Positions 41,201-46,461 of a stretch of 64,000 bases of DNA are shown here, in pieces; the stretch's first letter is position 1, and the number at the start of each line of letters is the position of its first letter. The DNA is from Apoderus coryli (Eukaryota > Arthropoda > Insecta > Coleoptera > Attelabidae): contig OU452202.1 of NCBI GenBank assembly GCA_911728435.2, forward strand, positions 13,557,135 through 13,621,134, written 5' to 3'. The notes under the pieces were generated by a model. The model saw nothing but the letters and a program-made list of their open reading frames with translations, was not told the DNA's origin and ran no database searches. A program made the position numbers and the translations under genes.

Positions 41201-43763
41201 TTCGACTGAGCCAAAATATAAAAGATATTATGCATAGATTCGATTTCCGAACACCTCAAACTAATGAAACCATAATAATCACCGAATTAACATAATAAAC
41301 TTAAAAGGAGTTGTTTCGAAATAGCTACCTATTTCTTTCATCCACAAAGAAAATAGTAGTCGAATTGAGTTAGACATTGGAACGTACTAAGTAATATCCA
41401 AAGCACAGCTTTTCCTTCTGCTAGTAAAGTGAACCAGTGTTGTCAGATCGCCACTAGGAAAAGTAACACGGAGTATTCAACTTAAAGCAATAACTGTTGA
41501 AGTGAAGTGAAACTGAAGTGATGTGACACAAAAGTCGAACTGACAGAACATTGCGGAAAACATCAAAGAAGTATCCCTATAATTGCAACCAAATTGACCC
41601 GTATCAAAATGTCACTCAAAATCATGTAACTCAATAATTTCCCTGCTTTTACTCAACGCGAATTTTACGGGATTTATTACTCTGAAATGTTTGACCCAAT
41701 GGTGATGGTTGCAAATCTGTTCTTGATTTCTTTAATGATGTAAAACTTCAACAGTAGTACGAGGGTTGCCTTTTATATTTTGGGATTAGAGAACAAAAAC
41801 AAATATTAATCATCGAAAATCACTTTATTGTTTTTCAAAATATTCGCCATGAAGATCTATACACTTTTGCATGCGTTTGAACCAATTGTCGAAGCACTTT
41901 TGCCACTCTGAGTTATCTCCAAAACATGCATTCTGAATGCAGCAACCGCTTCTTCAGGTGTCGGGGCTCATACGCGCAAATCCACGATTCATCACCTGTC
42001 ACGATGTCATAGACGTGTTTCGAAGCACCGCGATCGTATTTTTTGAGCCTTTTTTTGAGCGATTGACAAATTGTGTGGGATCCAACGCGAACAAATTTTT
42101 TTGACAGTCAAATTTTTATGCAATATTGAATGTATGCTGGTCCCACTAATGCCTAAGGTTGTCTCAATCTCTTGATAGATCACATGACGATCTTGCAATA
42201 TCAGTTCGCGCACAGCAGGTTTTCGGAACAACAACTGATTTTGGACGACCTTCACGAAATTCGTCTCGGAATGAACTACGACCACGATTGAATCCACCAT
42301 ACCATCGATAAACACTGGTCCTTGATGGAGCTTCATCGCCAAAAATTGAATTAAGTTCATTCATGCACTGTTGCTGAGTTAATCCACATCGAAAGTTGTA
42401 AAAAATAATCGCACGAAAATGTTCACGATTTAATTCCATTTTTGGGCCGAGATGAATCTTTTAAGTTACTGTAAACAACACAAATAGCGCTCGTATGTCA
42501 TAACGTTCTGAGTAAGTATAACCTCAAAAATGTCCAACTTTACAATAGAGCTGTCAGTTGCCAGATTGCAACACCAGGGTTGCCAAATCCCGAAATATAA
42601 AAGGTAACCCTCGTAATGTCAAGACGCAGATAATATTGAAATATCGTTACATTATACAAATCCCTCTGTTTAAAAGTTAAAGCCGAATTCAATAAAAACA
42701 CATTAATATAACATCACTTTTTTTTATCAACTTTGAACTTATTTTTATCTAGGTTCTGAATGTTTATTACAAACTGGTAAATATTTGGTGATACAAGAAG
42801 ATTGATATAAAGGGTGTAAAAAATATATAGGCACGTGCTGTTGATAACGGAAGGTAAGCTCATCAAGAGCGTCTACTAAGTGAGCTTTCCAACAATCTAT
42901 CAAACAAGGCATCAGCGCATAAAGTGAAAATTGCGATGATTTTGCAAAAAGATATTCTGGCAAAGCATAAAATGTTGTGCCATTAAAGTTTAGGTTAGAT
43001 AATCGAGGAAATTTGTAATTTTTCACATATTTCAAGCGTAAACAACACCTTTTTAGGAGTGAATAAGAAATTATATTGACTTTTTTTTTTTTAAAATGGA
43101 GTCGATATTGAGAGATAGGATATGTTTCGAGGACAGTAGTCCCCATGCTCAGCTAGAATGTAGGTATGATTTTCATATAGATAATGTTTTGATTGAAAAT
43201 TTGTCATCCCAACTTTACCTTGAGCTCTGGAAAATGCAAATTGTGATCGGTCTAAATTATGTGACACCATTCTTCCAACATTTTGATATAAACGAGTGTG
43301 AAACAAATGATTCACAAAAAGGTTTAAATTATACTCGCTATTTACATATTACCTTTAAAAACTGAAATTTTTTTTCAAACAAAATGCGTAAGCTCCTCGT
43401 AGGCAACTATAAGCATCATGAATTCTTCTTTGGGTTTCGAAACTTGAATAAGCTCATTTTTTGTTTTCAAATTGACATATCGGAAACAGTGGGTGTCCCA
43501 TTTTGGTTACTTTTGCGGGGTTTAAGTAACATTTGCTCATGGTAAAACGTACTTTCAACTATAACAATAAAACTATAATAGAATATGAAAAATTGTAGCC
43601 TTACCAGAAATCCCGGCGGATATTGTGGAAACGGTTCTATAGCTCTTGTGGACACATGGCTGGGCAGCTCAGGACGTCCTTTCCTATACTTTTTCTTACG
43701 AAGACGCTGTTTCTCTCTAATGAGCAAGGCGGCCTGCATACCTGCTGCAGCCGCTGTGCTCAT
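10834..43763 (-). CDS. Six-exon gene for a two-pass membrane protein of unknown family
   Basis: Joining 43605-43763, 18950-19075, 17338-17452, 14838-15036, 13335-13542 and 10834-11262 gives one frame of about 412 codons. Phases agree at every junction (0, 0, 1, 2, 0), and each junction has GT and AG. The order is: an alanine-rich start, a strongly basic stretch, an acidic patch (SEDDD), hydrophobic segment 1 (NALLYVGLGTTAIG and SVIFFVG across a splice), a short loop, hydrophobic segment 2 (RLIGPTLIACGLLCCLIRVL), a Cys/Arg/Lys-rich stretch, then a long polar Ser/Thr/Asn-rich tail. I infer a two-pass membrane protein with cytosolic ends, because basic residues flank both hydrophobic segments. 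The second segment distantly recalls TMEM200-type proteins, but only weakly. The introns, up to about 24.5 kb, are loaded with transposons. Function unknown. Confidence 0.8.
11455..12720 (-). pseudogene. Mariner-like element with broken transposase, in the last intron
   Basis: An element tip (ACAGGGTGTTTTAAAAAGAC) lies at 11455. Reading the minus strand from about 12700, transposase pieces appear in order: FTDEASF (first catalytic Asp), FSLNVWIGIVGDCLIGPVFL, PLAIRNAMWFMHDGALAHF (second Asp region), then WPARYPDLHFFMWGHLKSLV and a C-terminal helix region ending near 12004. Frameshifts, stops and a TAT/TTA microsatellite insertion (around 12318-12338, read as a run of Asn) break it. The same terminal sequence recurs inverted at 23781 and 27290. 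It is dead and intronic to the host gene. Confidence 0.75.
12721..13334. other. Intron sequence, nothing firm
   Basis: Short frames on both strands (12835-13268) are of unclear origin. A PPLVWFVGHFNCLAKEGAE string on the plus strand faintly recalls the VWVPGH...LAKEGA region of LINE RNase H, but it is too short to call. Confidence 0.3.
13335..13542 (-). CDS. Exon 5: polar linker after the membrane segments
   Basis: The acceptor TTTTAG followed by G (13542) completes an AGG codon begun by the AG at the end of the previous exon. The donor is CAG|GTAAAA at 13335. The 208 nt encode YPLAPKYHDVHDTDFVAVDK onwards, ending KKLNIPQ in phase 0. It has many Lys, Ser and Thr and no hydrophobic segment, consistent with the start of a cytosolic tail. 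An upstream AG (TTTTTACAG) is possible but would break the phase match. Confidence 0.85.
13762..14788. mobile_element. TIR element holding a nested SINE-like repeat
   Basis: CTAGCAGTATTAAGGTTAAC at 13762 recurs inverted at the other end (to 14788). The arms also share TAGTGCTTGA and TAGAGAGTTATT blocks, so pairing extends about 100 bp. The element lies wholly within the intron between exons 4 and 5, ending 50 bp from the exon 4 donor. A copy of the tRNA-headed repeat (about 13974-14510) occupies its centre. No clear target-site duplication was found. Confidence 0.65.
13974..14510 (-). repeat. tRNA-headed SINE-like repeat, copy 1
   Basis: This stretch is collinear, with indels, to 52870-53510. 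Read on the minus strand it holds a tRNA-like pair of pol III boxes: an A-box-like block at about 14145-14162 and a B-box-like GGGTTTGAATC at 14109-14119, followed by a T/A run. The opposite flank carries a CAGACAGACAGAC run and ends at GCGGGAAAGT. The tRNA-related part is degenerate. Confidence 0.6.
14838..15036 (-). CDS. Exon 4: second half of TM1, TM2 and cysteine-rich basic stretch
   Basis: The acceptor CTTTTTACACAG precedes GT at 15036, completing a Gly codon with the last G of exon 3. The donor AG|GTAAGT is at 14838. The 199 nt encode SVIFFVGTGEKGFKTLELRL, then IGPTLIACGLLCCLIRVLLC and ACPSTCFRKRKKTRLKS. The two hydrophobic runs are separated by about 10 polar residues, giving a hairpin. 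Six cysteines cluster at the end of segment 2 and just after it, a possible palmitoylation site (inference). The strong basic stop-transfer sequence supports a cytosolic C-terminus. Confidence 0.88.
15194..17037. mobile_element. 1.84-kb element with about 300-bp terminal inverted repeats
   Basis: The left end (CAGTGTGTCCAAGATAAGAA at 15194) and right end (to 17037) are inverted copies and stay alignable for about 300 bp. Within lie a second, inner inverted pair (about 15480-15650 against 15930-16085) and a direct duplication (about 16158-16250 against 16440-16540). No transposase is visible; the 89-codon frame at 16281-16550 spans the duplication and has no recognisable domain. The element sits in the intron between exons 3 and 4. 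Confidence 0.7.
17338..17452 (-). CDS. Exon 3: acidic patch and start of TM1
   Basis: The acceptor CTTTTCAG precedes ATA at 17452 in phase 0; the donor ATTG|GTAAGA at 17338 leaves phase 1. The 115 nt encode IHDASYGAGSEDDDIFSVYQ and then QSAAANALLYVGLGTTAI. The acidic SEDDD patch lies just before the first membrane segment. The split Gly codon with exon 4 is exact, which is strong evidence that these two exons belong together. Confidence 0.88.
17560..18949 (-). pseudogene. Rearranged mariner fragments with a foreign transposase piece between
   Basis: Two related blocks (about 17697-18110 and 18413-18720) repeat the same mariner C-terminal coding: on the minus strand, LAPGDYYLFRNLKRFLRG and MDENWSFHHNPKLKHE. 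Between them, about 18180-18412 on the plus strand, is a piece of a different transposase (HRISLNVWIGIVGDCLLGPY, then PLAIRNAMWFMHNRAPAHFS), the family also seen at 11455-12720. So one dead element was duplicated and interrupted by part of another, in the intron between exons 2 and 3. All frames are broken. Confidence 0.7.
18950..19075 (-). CDS. Exon 2: 126-nt phase-0 exon, basic region
   Basis: A G+C-rich island in A+T-rich surroundings is open in one frame for exactly 42 codons (CSQGRAAWQERERGRR, CSISEEARLHRIKQTE, AHHRWRKRNR). It is preceded by a strong acceptor (a pyrimidine tract ending CCTTCGCAG at 19076) and followed by AGG|GTAAAT. Both boundaries are phase 0, matching the phase-0 end of exon 1 and start of exon 3, so it can be included or skipped without changing the frame. 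It adds a very basic, probably cytosolic segment. Coding status rests on composition, frame and splice fit; skipping in some transcripts is possible. Confidence 0.75.
19076..19680. other. Intron sequence with element tips
   Basis: A weak palindrome around 19187-19290 begins TAGGGATGCAC, a hAT-like end, and has mirrored ATCGATAT blocks. A CAGGGTGACTC tip lies near 19308. Nothing here looks coding. Confidence 0.35.
19681..21425. mobile_element. Fold-back mariner-like element with long TIRs
   Basis: About 19700-19932 and 21190-21408 are inverted copies, roughly 200 bp long, each containing an internal ATACAGGGTATATC tip. The right arm has a partial direct duplication (about 21140-21190 against 21275-21330, spacing near 137 bp). 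A broken transposase lies between the arms. The outermost limits are approximate. Confidence 0.7.
20063..20992 (+). pseudogene. Broken mariner-superfamily transposase
   Basis: It starts MLTLEQRIYIVRSYG at 20063, with an in-frame TAG after 16 codons. Further pieces follow in shifting frames: NAMWQFFENSMRYPD, KFMRTGSALNKKRE, VTVMTMDSVRNFPNLSL, NCRYWSRDNPNFRIRW, then FQQDCCPSHFTIIVRDWLN and WPPRSPDLIIMDFHLWGYMK (second and third catalytic Asp regions), ending with a C-terminal helix near 20990. Motif order and the WPPRSPDL block identify the superfamily. At least three frameshifts or stops make it inactive. It lies inside long inverted repeats. Confidence 0.75.
21727..22076. mobile_element. 350-bp MITE with ATACAGGG termini
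   Basis: The left end ATACAGGGGTCAGTAAAATA (21727) pairs with the right end, whose reverse complement starts ATACAGGGTGTCCCGTAAAG (to 22076). Shared inner blocks (GTAACGG, CGACTATTTT/CGATTATTTT, AAAATGG) give about 50-bp arms. TA-type flanks are consistent with a mariner-mobilised MITE. Confidence 0.65.
22545..22970. repeat. A+T-rich minisatellite with 154-bp higher-order period
   Basis: The basic unit, about 38-39 bp, has the form aattacaattacaaattac followed by tttgacccaaaatgt. It occurs about eleven times. Four variant units form a block that repeats nearly exactly: the distinctive aaaatgtaaataattac variant is at 22561 and again at 22715, a 154-bp spacing. Units degrade after about 22900. 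Confidence 0.9.
24087..24679. mobile_element. 593-bp element with CACAGTAAAA ends, packed with GTGTAA/TTACAC motifs
   Basis: CACAGTAAAAAAAATC at 24087 and its inverted counterpart (ending 24679) continue into inverted TTTTACACGA / TCGTGTAATT blocks. TA flanks both ends (24085-24086 and 24680-24681). The interior carries a short degenerate motif, GTGTAAA or its complement TTTACAC, in both orientations every few tens of bases; GTGTAAATTTTACAC and GTGTTAAATTTACAC are near-palindromic examples. No coding capacity. Confidence 0.7.
24780..24905 (-). pseudogene. Scrap of non-LTR retrotransposon C-terminus
   Basis: The minus strand reads SECRLCLEDD, a stop, then TAEHLLCPCPAV, the CX2C...HX4C zinc-knuckle-like motif at the C-terminus of many R1/jockey-type LINE polymerases. 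Only about 40 codons remain and a stop interrupts the motif. It lies between the ACACAG element and a mariner-type element. Confidence 0.6.
25107..26225 (+). mobile_element. 1.12-kb element with complete CAGGGTGTCCC TIRs and TA target sites
   Basis: CAGGGTGTCCCAAAAAACAT at 25107 and its exact inverted copy ending at 26225 start TIRs of about 100 bp (shared ATTCCCCACCCTTTG and a GGAGACATTTTTCGAAATTT-like inner end). TA flanks both ends. The length is less than a full autonomous element of this superfamily, and the internal transposase lacks its N-terminal part, so it is non-autonomous. Confidence 0.85.
25430..25975 (+). pseudogene. Transposase catalytic-domain remnant
   Basis: From about 25430 the plus strand reads SDESHFNQQGLFN, ARWSLNVWLCLLGNRIIEPQ, then NIVFQHDGAPAGYSRNV, a stop at 25739, then PNQWIDSGEPISWPPRSPDL, NPIDFWL, a stop and GYLKTTVYHVLPNSEDDV. 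SDESHF, QHDGAPA and SPDLNPIDF are the three catalytic blocks of a mariner-superfamily DDE/D transposase, all still visible. The N-terminal DNA-binding region is missing and two internal stops are present. Confidence 0.75.
26290..26703. mobile_element. hAT-type MITE, 414 bp, 8-bp target duplication
   Basis: The left end CAGTGGCGGGGCG (26290) and the right end with reverse complement CAGGGGCGGCTAGTCC (to 26703) are imperfect TIRs. The flanks are tttatcac (26282-26289) and tttatcat (26704-26711), an 8-bp duplication with one mismatch, as expected for hAT elements. The interior has GAGGCAATGCCTCC and GAGGCACTGCCTCACTT blocks and no ORF. Confidence 0.8.
26712..27429. other. Intron sequence with TA-rich and element-tip remnants
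   Basis: It has an (AT)n microsatellite at about 27175-27192 and the truncated inverted end of the 11455-type family at 27185-27290. No coding signal. Confidence 0.4.
27430..29321. mobile_element. 1.9-kb TIR element with internal later insertions
   Basis: The left end CAGGGTGGCCTAATAGACAC (27430) matches the right end in inverse (to 29321) with several substitutions; CGAAACAGA and CTTTTCC blocks are shared. A second inverted pair lies further in: ACGCTTTAAGGCGCGGAATA at about 27616 against about 29205-29230, with GTGGCCAAACTAC. TA flanks both ends. Other element tips (CAGGGTGTCCGGCC near 28097 and an inverted tip near 29074) suggest nested MITEs. No transposase is recognisable. Confidence 0.65.
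29322..30199. other. Intron sequence, nothing firm
   Basis: The 70-codon frame at 29365-29577 has no recognisable domain. A short inverted block (attacgtaataagtgttgta / tacaacacgtattacgt) lies at about 30057-30135. Confidence 0.35.
30200..31861 (-). pseudogene. Crypton-like tyrosine recombinase pseudogene, split by a hAT element
   Basis: Exon 1 starts MSSDSEIENLTPPDISEIAE at 31861 and covers the N-terminal core-binding domain (FMEWRLKNDGQSFSEN, MAYFQELSKMMKPSSLWSFY) to 31442. A 59-nt GT-AG intron (31383-31441) follows. Exon 2 carries LFGISGACRNQELRNLKPSD (catalytic box I Arg), NLIINIPVSK, and, after a frameshift, TPKQIAIYLGLPE and YTGHCFRRSSA (the HxxR of box II). A hAT element interrupts here, and beyond it SATILVDAGGDLLDLKRRGG resumes. 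The tyrosine nucleophile region is not recognisable. The motif order is that of eukaryotic Crypton-like YR proteins. It is inactive. Confidence 0.8.
30290..31022 (-). mobile_element. hAT-type element, 733 bp, exact 8-bp target duplication
   Basis: Both ends read TAGTGATGCA inward (tagtgatgca at 30290 and its reverse complement to 31022). The flanks are cgcagacg at 30282-30289 and 31023-31030, identical, giving the 8-bp duplication typical of hAT elements. Removing the insert rejoins the recombinase reading SSA|TILVD. The interior has repeated GGTAATATTACGTAAT-like blocks. A minus-strand stretch (about 30600-30740) reads FLHNNRAEMKNVALM, then ESDLSEDLSADEGLA and a stop; this could be the C-terminal scrap of a hAT transposase (weak). 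Confidence 0.88.
31995..32037 (+). ncRNA. Hammerhead-ribozyme-like motif 1 (Penelope type)
   Basis: The core is CTGATGA at 31999-32005, stem II GGCT/AGCC (32007-32010 and 32016-32019), GAAA at 32020-32023, and a minimal stem III AC-TA-GT with T at the cleavage position (32029). Stem I pairs GGA (31996-31998) with TCC (32030-32032) and extends past one mismatch. One extra T lies between the CTGATGA core and stem II, as in the other copies. The self-complementary stem III (ACTAGT) would favour a dimeric fold. Confidence 0.65.
32038..32140 (+). repeat. 3' module following hammerhead 1
   Basis: After the hammerhead come TTTTGTGGAGTTGACTTTG (about 32057) and CACTCCACTTTGATGATGGA (about 32110). 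The same two blocks, in the same order and spacing class, follow the hammerhead at 51104 and, on the minus strand, the one at 44994. They mark a shared 3' end of one family. Confidence 0.55.
32141..34119. other. Intron sequence, nothing recognised
   Basis: Frames at 32724-33011, 33140-33325 and 33684-33872 have no recognisable domain. Composition is ordinary for the introns here. Confidence 0.35.
34120..34300. other. Unexplained G+C-rich island
   Basis: About 180 bp are clearly richer in G+C than everything nearby and contain CpG-rich runs (CCGCCGCGCGACTCGAGC) and a GATATATAAC block. No open frame with splice sites fits it. It could be a promoter or 5' untranslated exon, or the interior of a MITE like the G+C-rich centre at 10375-10460. 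Confidence 0.3.
35465..35553. repeat. Hairpin with about 36-bp arms
   Basis: ATCGCTTGTTACATAAAGCA and a matching reverse complement (to about 35553) flank a short loop made of actcactcataact. The arms are nearly perfect (CAACAAGACTTT / AAAGTCTTGTTG). It could be a tiny fold-back element. Confidence 0.7.
35690..36300. repeat. Large inverted repeat, about 240-bp arms
   Basis: The left arm (about 35690-35950: CACCCAATCATGTCAACATT and onwards to GTCAGGACCTGAC) pairs with the right arm (about 36055-36300, ending AATGTTGACATGATTGGGTG). The unpaired centre of about 100 bp (35950-36055) includes KCCSLCCAYIPRSYGT on the plus strand, a faint Cys-rich reading not strong enough to call. This is a fold-back element inside the THAP unit. 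Confidence 0.75.
36730..36830 (-). pseudogene. THAP zinc-finger first exon
   Basis: An ATG at 36830 opens MNNHGGHVCVAKCCPNKRYT then CSKHFFRFPKEPVR and stops at a canonical donor, GTTAG|GTGAGT (36730), in phase 2. The Cys-X3/4-Cys start followed by FFRFPKEP is the beginning of the THAP DNA-binding domain (C2CH zinc finger), whose later Cys and His lie in a following exon; such a split after the FP block is common in THAP genes. No second exon with CX2H is recognisable on the minus strand below it, so I treat this as a fragment. Its place inside inverted repeats points to a transposon origin. Confidence 0.6.
37071..38289. other. Intron sequence, nothing recognised
   Basis: The frame at 37376-37615 encodes hydrophobic runs but has A+T-rich codons, no recognisable domain and no splice context, so I do not call it. 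Confidence 0.35.
38290..39067 (+). mobile_element. Mariner element, 778 bp, catalytic core deleted
   Basis: The TIRs are TTTGGTCATTCAATAAGTGC at 38290 and an inverted copy (CCAGGTCATTCAAGAAGTCG) ending at 39067, each flanked by TA. The transposase begins MERSEFRV at about 38479 and, across one frameshift, gives MVEKWIAEFKRGRISTNDAE, GRPNQAVTPENVKEIHKLVL, KVHELADIVKISDGSVFTIL and HEHLGM. After further shifts it reaches RRYVTIDETCLHYYTPES near 38916-38970 and is then cut, joining directly to the 3' end. The second and third catalytic regions are gone. Autonomous mariners are about 1.3 kb, so this is a non-autonomous deletion form. Confidence 0.85.
39068..41759. other. Intron sequence, nothing recognised
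   Basis: About 2.7 kb of A+T-rich sequence with one isolated element tip (TATACAGAGTGGTCAC near 40010). No coding or repeat structure stands out. Confidence 0.4.
41760..42613 (-). mobile_element. Mariner element, 854 bp, middle of transposase deleted
   Basis: The TIRs are CGAGGGTTGCCTTTTATATT at 41760 and an inverted copy with one difference ending at 42613; TA lies outside each (41758-41759 and 42614-42615). On the minus strand the transposase starts MELNREHFRAIIFYNFRCGL at 42439, continues RTSVYRWYGGFNRGRSSFRD, shifts frame near 42220, then reads VRELILQDRHVIYQEIETTL and SRWIPHNLSIAQKKAQ. It jumps to a C-terminal end (EWQKCFDNWFKRMQKCI, EYF) at about 41820-41910. The DD34D core is missing, so it is inactive. 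It is one of the best preserved elements here. Confidence 0.88.
42614..43604. other. Intron sequence next to exon 1, unassigned frames
   Basis: A 133-codon minus-strand frame (42745-43146) ends LTFRYQQHVPIYFLHPLYQS and onwards. I do not recognise it and see no splice sites that would join it to the host gene. A MITE tip (GGTGTCCCATTTTGGTTACT, about 43492) is shared with 52045. Confidence 0.3.
43605..43763 (-). CDS. Exon 1: start codon and basic N-terminus
   Basis: The ATG at 43763 opens MSTAAAAGMQAALLIREKQR, then LRKKKYRKGRPELPSHVSTR and AIEPFPQYPPGFL, and ends at CTG|GTAAGG (43605) in phase 0. An in-frame TGA lies 15 bases upstream of this ATG, so it is the natural start; a second ATG (Met9) is possible. 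There is no signal peptide; the KKKYRKGR run is very basic. The plus-strand frames over it are shadows. It lies about 24.5 kb from exon 2, so an intermediate short exon could have been missed. Confidence 0.8.
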
Positions 43764-44886
43764 ACAGCACACCCACACTCAACAGCCAATTCTCGGCGGC
43801 TTTTGTACATTATCAGACGATCATTTATATGAGAAGCACTAGTGAATTTAATGAAGTAAACATTTATACGTTGTCGCGACATCTTTATTAATATTTATTA
43901 CATTATATTAAAATACTATTAAAATAAGACCACATTGTTTTCATAAAAAAGTTCCAGAGGTACTTTTTATTTGTTGTTAAAATTTATTTAATATTTATCG
44001 TATAATATACATAGATTTTTGTAGACTTATTATTCAATGTAGTTTTAGTGTATATTATTTTAGCAAAAAGCTCTTTAAAACTGTTGGTTTGTGAGGAAAG
44101 CTCGAGGTTTATGTTGTAAGCAATTTTTGATTTAAATTGTATCAGAAATTATTAGTTTTTTTTATTATAAGTGTAGATATAGAGATATGTTGAATATAGG
44201 TAGATATTTATTGAAATATATATATATATATTTTAGTGTAAAAATAATAATAGTAGTTTGCCTGGCCCCATTTTATGCTAAAAGTCCTTCGGTTTGGTCG
44301 TAGGTAAGAGATTTGATGCACAGTCTTTACGTTTTTTTCCAGTAAAAACAAAAGTCTTTTCCTGCTATCCGGGATCGAATCGGTTTTTCATTTTTATCGA
44401 TAGTATCATACACTTATTATTAGAGTTTTATTAGTATTTAATTTTTTAGTCATTATTTTGTACCTAAAAATTTGATGATATTTGTTGTCACTGACTCGTG
44501 TTATGTACGCCTATGGTTAGTCACTTTTGTTTAGTTTCGTAATTAATTTAACATTCTAGAGGGTATATATTTCAGGCCAAAATAAGAGCTTATATAAAAC
44601 CAAAACGCGTCAAGAGAAAAAATGCAAGAGATATTTTTTTAGAATTATTTACTCGATATTTTATTATGCGGTGTTGTCCAAGTTTCAATTTTTTTAGTAT
44701 AATGGGTGGGTGCTTCGCATGATATTAAAGTTCCCGTTTATATTTTTTTGCCACAAAGTCAAATAAATATGTATCCCTTGCTAGATAAGTGATAATGATG
44801 ATTGATTTGATTCATAAAATTCAATTCAACGGTCATCGAGATACAAAACACAATCATAAATAGTATTTTTTTTTAATAATCCATAA
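43764..44886. other. 5' flank of the gene, no clear promoter
   Basis: The first 100 bp upstream of the start hold an ATATAAAT block on the minus strand about 60 bp away, which may be chance in this composition. An (AT)n run occurs at 44216-44232. No gene is supported. Confidence 0.35.
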
Positions 44887-44951
44887 TTACGAGGAGTGAT
44901 AATGATATTGAAATGAAGGCGTCTACTCGACAATATAATCAATATGATCAA

Positions 44952-44994
44952 AACCATACATGTTTCGGGACACGTATTCCCATCATCAGTGGTT
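44952..44994 (-). ncRNA. Hammerhead-ribozyme-like motif 2, best-paired copy
   Basis: On the minus strand AACCA (44990-44994) pairs perfectly with TGGTT (44952-44956) as stem I. The core is CTGATGA (44983-44989), stem II GGGA/TCCC closes a 7-nt loop, then GAAAC (44962-44966), AT, GT and A at the cleavage position (44957). All invariant core bases are present. One extra T precedes stem II. Stem III ACATGT is self-complementary. Confidence 0.7.
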
Positions 44995-45048
44995 AGAATG
45001 ACAAAGAAAGCATCAGAAATTAGTGAACGGTCATTGTTCTTAAAATAT

Positions 45049-45122
45049 ATTAATGTATAAATCAAACGGCGTCTGCTCCACAAAATTTTGTGGAGCAGAC
45101 GCCGTTTGATTTATACATTAAT
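45049..45122. repeat. Perfect 74-bp palindrome
   Basis: The left half 45049-45085 and right half 45086-45122 are exact reverse complements with no spacer. The arm centre is CTCCACAAAATTTTGTGGAG. Part of each arm (GGCGTCTGCTCCACAA) resembles GGCGTCTACTCGACAA at 44919, the module of the hammerhead unit, so the palindrome is two opposed module ends. Confidence 0.95.
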
Positions 45123-45377
45123 CATCACTCCTCTTCGAATGGATTACTTCATAAAATAAAATATATTAAGTAAATATTTCTCCCAATATTTTTTGTATTT
45201 AGTATTAATAGTTATACCTATATATCGTTGCGTTTTTTGTTATGATTAAAAAACGTCTTTTATTCGTTTTGATATTATAGTACTTATATACATAACATGG
45301 GCTGTAAATGATTATTATTTATTTTTCTACTCCTGTTTTGTTAAGCCGTCTATTGCAAAACTGTTAACGTGACATGT

Positions 45378-45865
45378 AAATTCAATCTTACATAAGTGTT
45401 ACGTAATTTTTATTTTTTATTATGGAATTATGTCAAATACAAATGTCAAATATTTCAATGTCATAATTACCTTTTCTTCTGTGTTATGTATTTCTGCTTA
45501 AATTTTAGTTCTGAAATGGATTCTGTTTCTGCAAACTCGTAGAAAAAGTATAGTACATAACTCGAGCTGTAAATAATTTTCCATAAAATATCTTACGGCA
45601 CATGTTATGGAATATACCTACTATTTATGTACTATACTTTTTCTACGACTTTGCAGAAACAGAATCCATTTCAGAACTAAAATTTAAGCAGAAATACTTA
45701 ACACAGAAGAAAAGGTAATTATGACATTTAAATATTTGAATTTATTTGACATTTGTGTTTGACATAATTCCAAAATTAAAAATTAAAATCCCCAAAGTGG
45801 TATGTAATATTCATTACGTAACACTTTGGTTATTTATTACGTAACACTTAGGTAAGATTGAATGC
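45378..45865. repeat. Fold-back element, about 200-bp arms
   Basis: About 45378-45570 and 45640-45865 are inverted copies: shared blocks are GTAGAAAAAGTATAGTACAT, CAGAAACAGAATCCATTTCA, CAGAAGAAAAGGTAATTATG and GTAAGATTGAAT. A loop of about 70 bp separates them. The right arm carries an extra duplicated TTACGTAACACTT block. There is no coding capacity. Confidence 0.8.
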
Positions 45866-46461
45866 AAATGCTTCGTTTTCTGCTGAGATACAGTTAAAGT
45901 TCTTCCTAAAAACTGAAGATTTATTGATTGCTCTGAAACCGGTGGAGATATGCAAATGAAATTTAGTGGGTGTTAAGAGGTAGTTATTGGGCATTTTTGA
46001 CATGCAATTAAGAATTTTATGTTCATCAGTGGCGCGCATACGGATAATGATCTCAATTTTTTGAAGAAAAAAAAGGCACGCCACTGGAATTTTTCAAATT
46101 GAAAATCATTTTGGAATTCCTCGTTCAATTTGTGATAAAAAATCTCTGTTGCTTTTTTATCGTAGGGGGCATTTGTGCAAAAAAATTAAACATGTCGCCG
46201 CGACGCTATTAGGCTACTGTCAACATTCTGTTATACGAATATTTCAACGAAATGTCAAATTAGCGTTTCTTTAATTAGTTTTATTTTCTCTTATTGTTTT
46301 GGTTTAATGTTTATTGTATTAGATAGTTCTTGATAATGTATTAAAGAAAGAAAAATACGGGGTAAGATGTTTTATTTATTATTCTTTTTCTTTCTTGGGT
46401 TTTAAGGTTCTTCTAAGCAAAATTTGTTTTCCTTTTAAAATATGTTTATTTCAATGTCAAA

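Larger units (their letters stand above)
44887..45150. repeat. Hammerhead-bearing unit with opposed 3' modules
   Basis: On the minus strand the hammerhead (44952-44994) is followed by ATATTGTCGAGTAGACGCC and CACTCCTCGTAATTATGGAT. On the plus strand, after a perfect palindrome, the same module appears again (TTTTGTGGAGCAGACGCCG, then CACTCCTCTTCGAATGGATT, to about 45150). So the two module copies point outwards, as in the larger inverted repeat at 50576-51226, but the plus-strand side lacks its own hammerhead. Confidence 0.6.

Noticed and set aside
42745..43146. 133-codon minus-strand frame upstream of the mariner at 41.8 kb
   Set aside because: It is one of the longer frames, but it has no domain I recognise, no splice sites that fit the host gene and A+T-rich composition; most likely chance or dead repeat.
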